Assembly: GCA_965207985.1 (NCBI GenBank)
Contig: CBDBND010000035.1
Coordinates: 558,001-622,000, forward strand
Direction of reading: 5' to 3'
DNA from: CBDBND01 sp965207985
Lineage (GTDB): Bacteria > Pseudomonadota > Alphaproteobacteria > Rhodospirillales > Rhodospirillaceae
DNA length: 64,000 bases
The notes beneath the pieces were generated by a model, which saw only the letters and a program-made list of their open reading frames with translations, was not told the origin of the DNA and made no database searches. Positions 63,612 through 64,000 of the stretch are shown piece by piece; position 1 is the first letter of the stretch; the number at the start of each line of letters is the position of its first letter. Both the position numbers and the translations under genes were made by a program.

Positions 63612-64000
63612 GGCTCGCACATCATCGCCTGGATGCTGTGTACGAGCATGAAGGCCAGTGACGTCACAGACACCCTGGAACGAGCATTGCAGGCCTCAGG
63701 CTGCGACCGGGTCGAGGTCCGGCACAAGCCCCGCCTGCTGTCAGACAATGGCGCGTCCTACATCTCTAGCGAACTGGCCGAATGGCTCGACGACAACGGC
63801 ATGGATCATGTGCGTGGCGCACCCTATCACCCGCAGACACAGGGCAAGATCGAGCGGTGGCATCAGACCCTGAAGAACCGCATCCTGTTAGAGAACTACT
63901 TCCTGCCGGGCGATCTCAAGGCCAAGATCGGGCGCTTCGTCGCCTACTACAATCACCAAAACACACCCATGCTCTTGCTCAGCACCGTGAACTGGTTCAA
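63612..64000 (+). mobile_element. IS3 family transposase orfB, partial (runs off right edge)
   Basis: The frame reads SHIIAWMLCTSMKASDVTDT, LERALQASGCDRVEVRHKPR, LLSDNGASYISSELAEWLDD (second Asp of the rve domain), HVRGAPYHPQTQGKIERWHQ (Glu) and LKNRILLENYFLPGDLKAKI. The N-terminus with the first Asp is missing, and upstream codons are unrelated. The sequence continues past the window. Confidence 0.85.

Overview
The window looks like an alphaproteobacterial chromosome segment, probably from a marine or host-associated lineage of the Rhodospirillales type. The reasons are the gene order fliF-fliG-fliH-fliN, an alphaproteobacterial NadQ-type regulator next to nadA-nadC, a waaA gene with a GT41-type glycosyltransferase, and the strong alphaproteobacterial flavour of the IS5, IS630, IS66, IS110 and IS1380 remnants. 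No organism name can be read from the sequence itself. Most intact genes are GC-rich. The stretches between them are lower in GC, rearranged and full of gene fragments.

Layout. 0-6 kb: left-edge S8-like protein with altered catalytic residues, alpha/beta hydrolase, IS5 and IS66 fragments, a STAS protein, and a HigBA-type toxin-antitoxin locus with a third coupled gene. 5.5-8.5 kb: a decayed flagellar operon (fliN cut by an integrase remnant, fliH intact, fliG and fliF fused by a deletion). 8.7-15.7 kb: the best preserved block, with nadQ-like regulator, nadA, nadC, a glycosyltransferase, waaA and small proteins. 15.8-22.7 kb: a complete IS630 element abutting a second STAS gene, DUF1640, DUF1838 and DUF2236 proteins, and relaxase and HsdR fragments. 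22.9-27.8 kb: secreted amidohydrolase, receptor fragment, peptide-type substrate-binding protein and esterase. 28-33 kb: an IS110 remnant with a possible bridge RNA, small ORFs, a mobile mystery A/B pair with three operator-like repeats, a PII protein and conjugation-gene fragments. 33.7-38.7 kb: an S9 peptidase and a GPP34-cytochrome P450 fusion, followed by a tRNA-like 3' half. 38.8-45.8 kb: IS630 remnants, an ATP-grasp/alpha-E pair, an ammonium transporter fragment, and a nested MITE plus complete IS5. 46-58.3 kb: TonB receptor, bacterial voltage-gated sodium channel, a second substrate-binding protein with an amidohydrolase, Usp and NhaA fragments, an internally deleted M24-like protein and a PLP decarboxylase. 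58.3-64 kb: tyrosine recombinase fragments (including a RIT-like pair), an inactivated IS5, formate-tetrahydrofolate ligase and a partial IS3 transposase at the right edge.

How it fits together. The functional core is NAD synthesis, LPS core synthesis, one-carbon metabolism (fhs), uptake and hydrolysis of peptides or other organics (TonB receptor, two orphan solute-binding proteins, S9 peptidase, two amidohydrolases, esterase) and ion homeostasis. Around it are more than fifteen broken genes and at least ten mobile-element pieces. Flagellum, ammonium transporter, NhaA, Usp and HsdR are all lost or broken here, which reads as a genome undergoing IS-driven decay. The most unusual single gene is the GPP34-P450 fusion at 36.6-38.6 kb.
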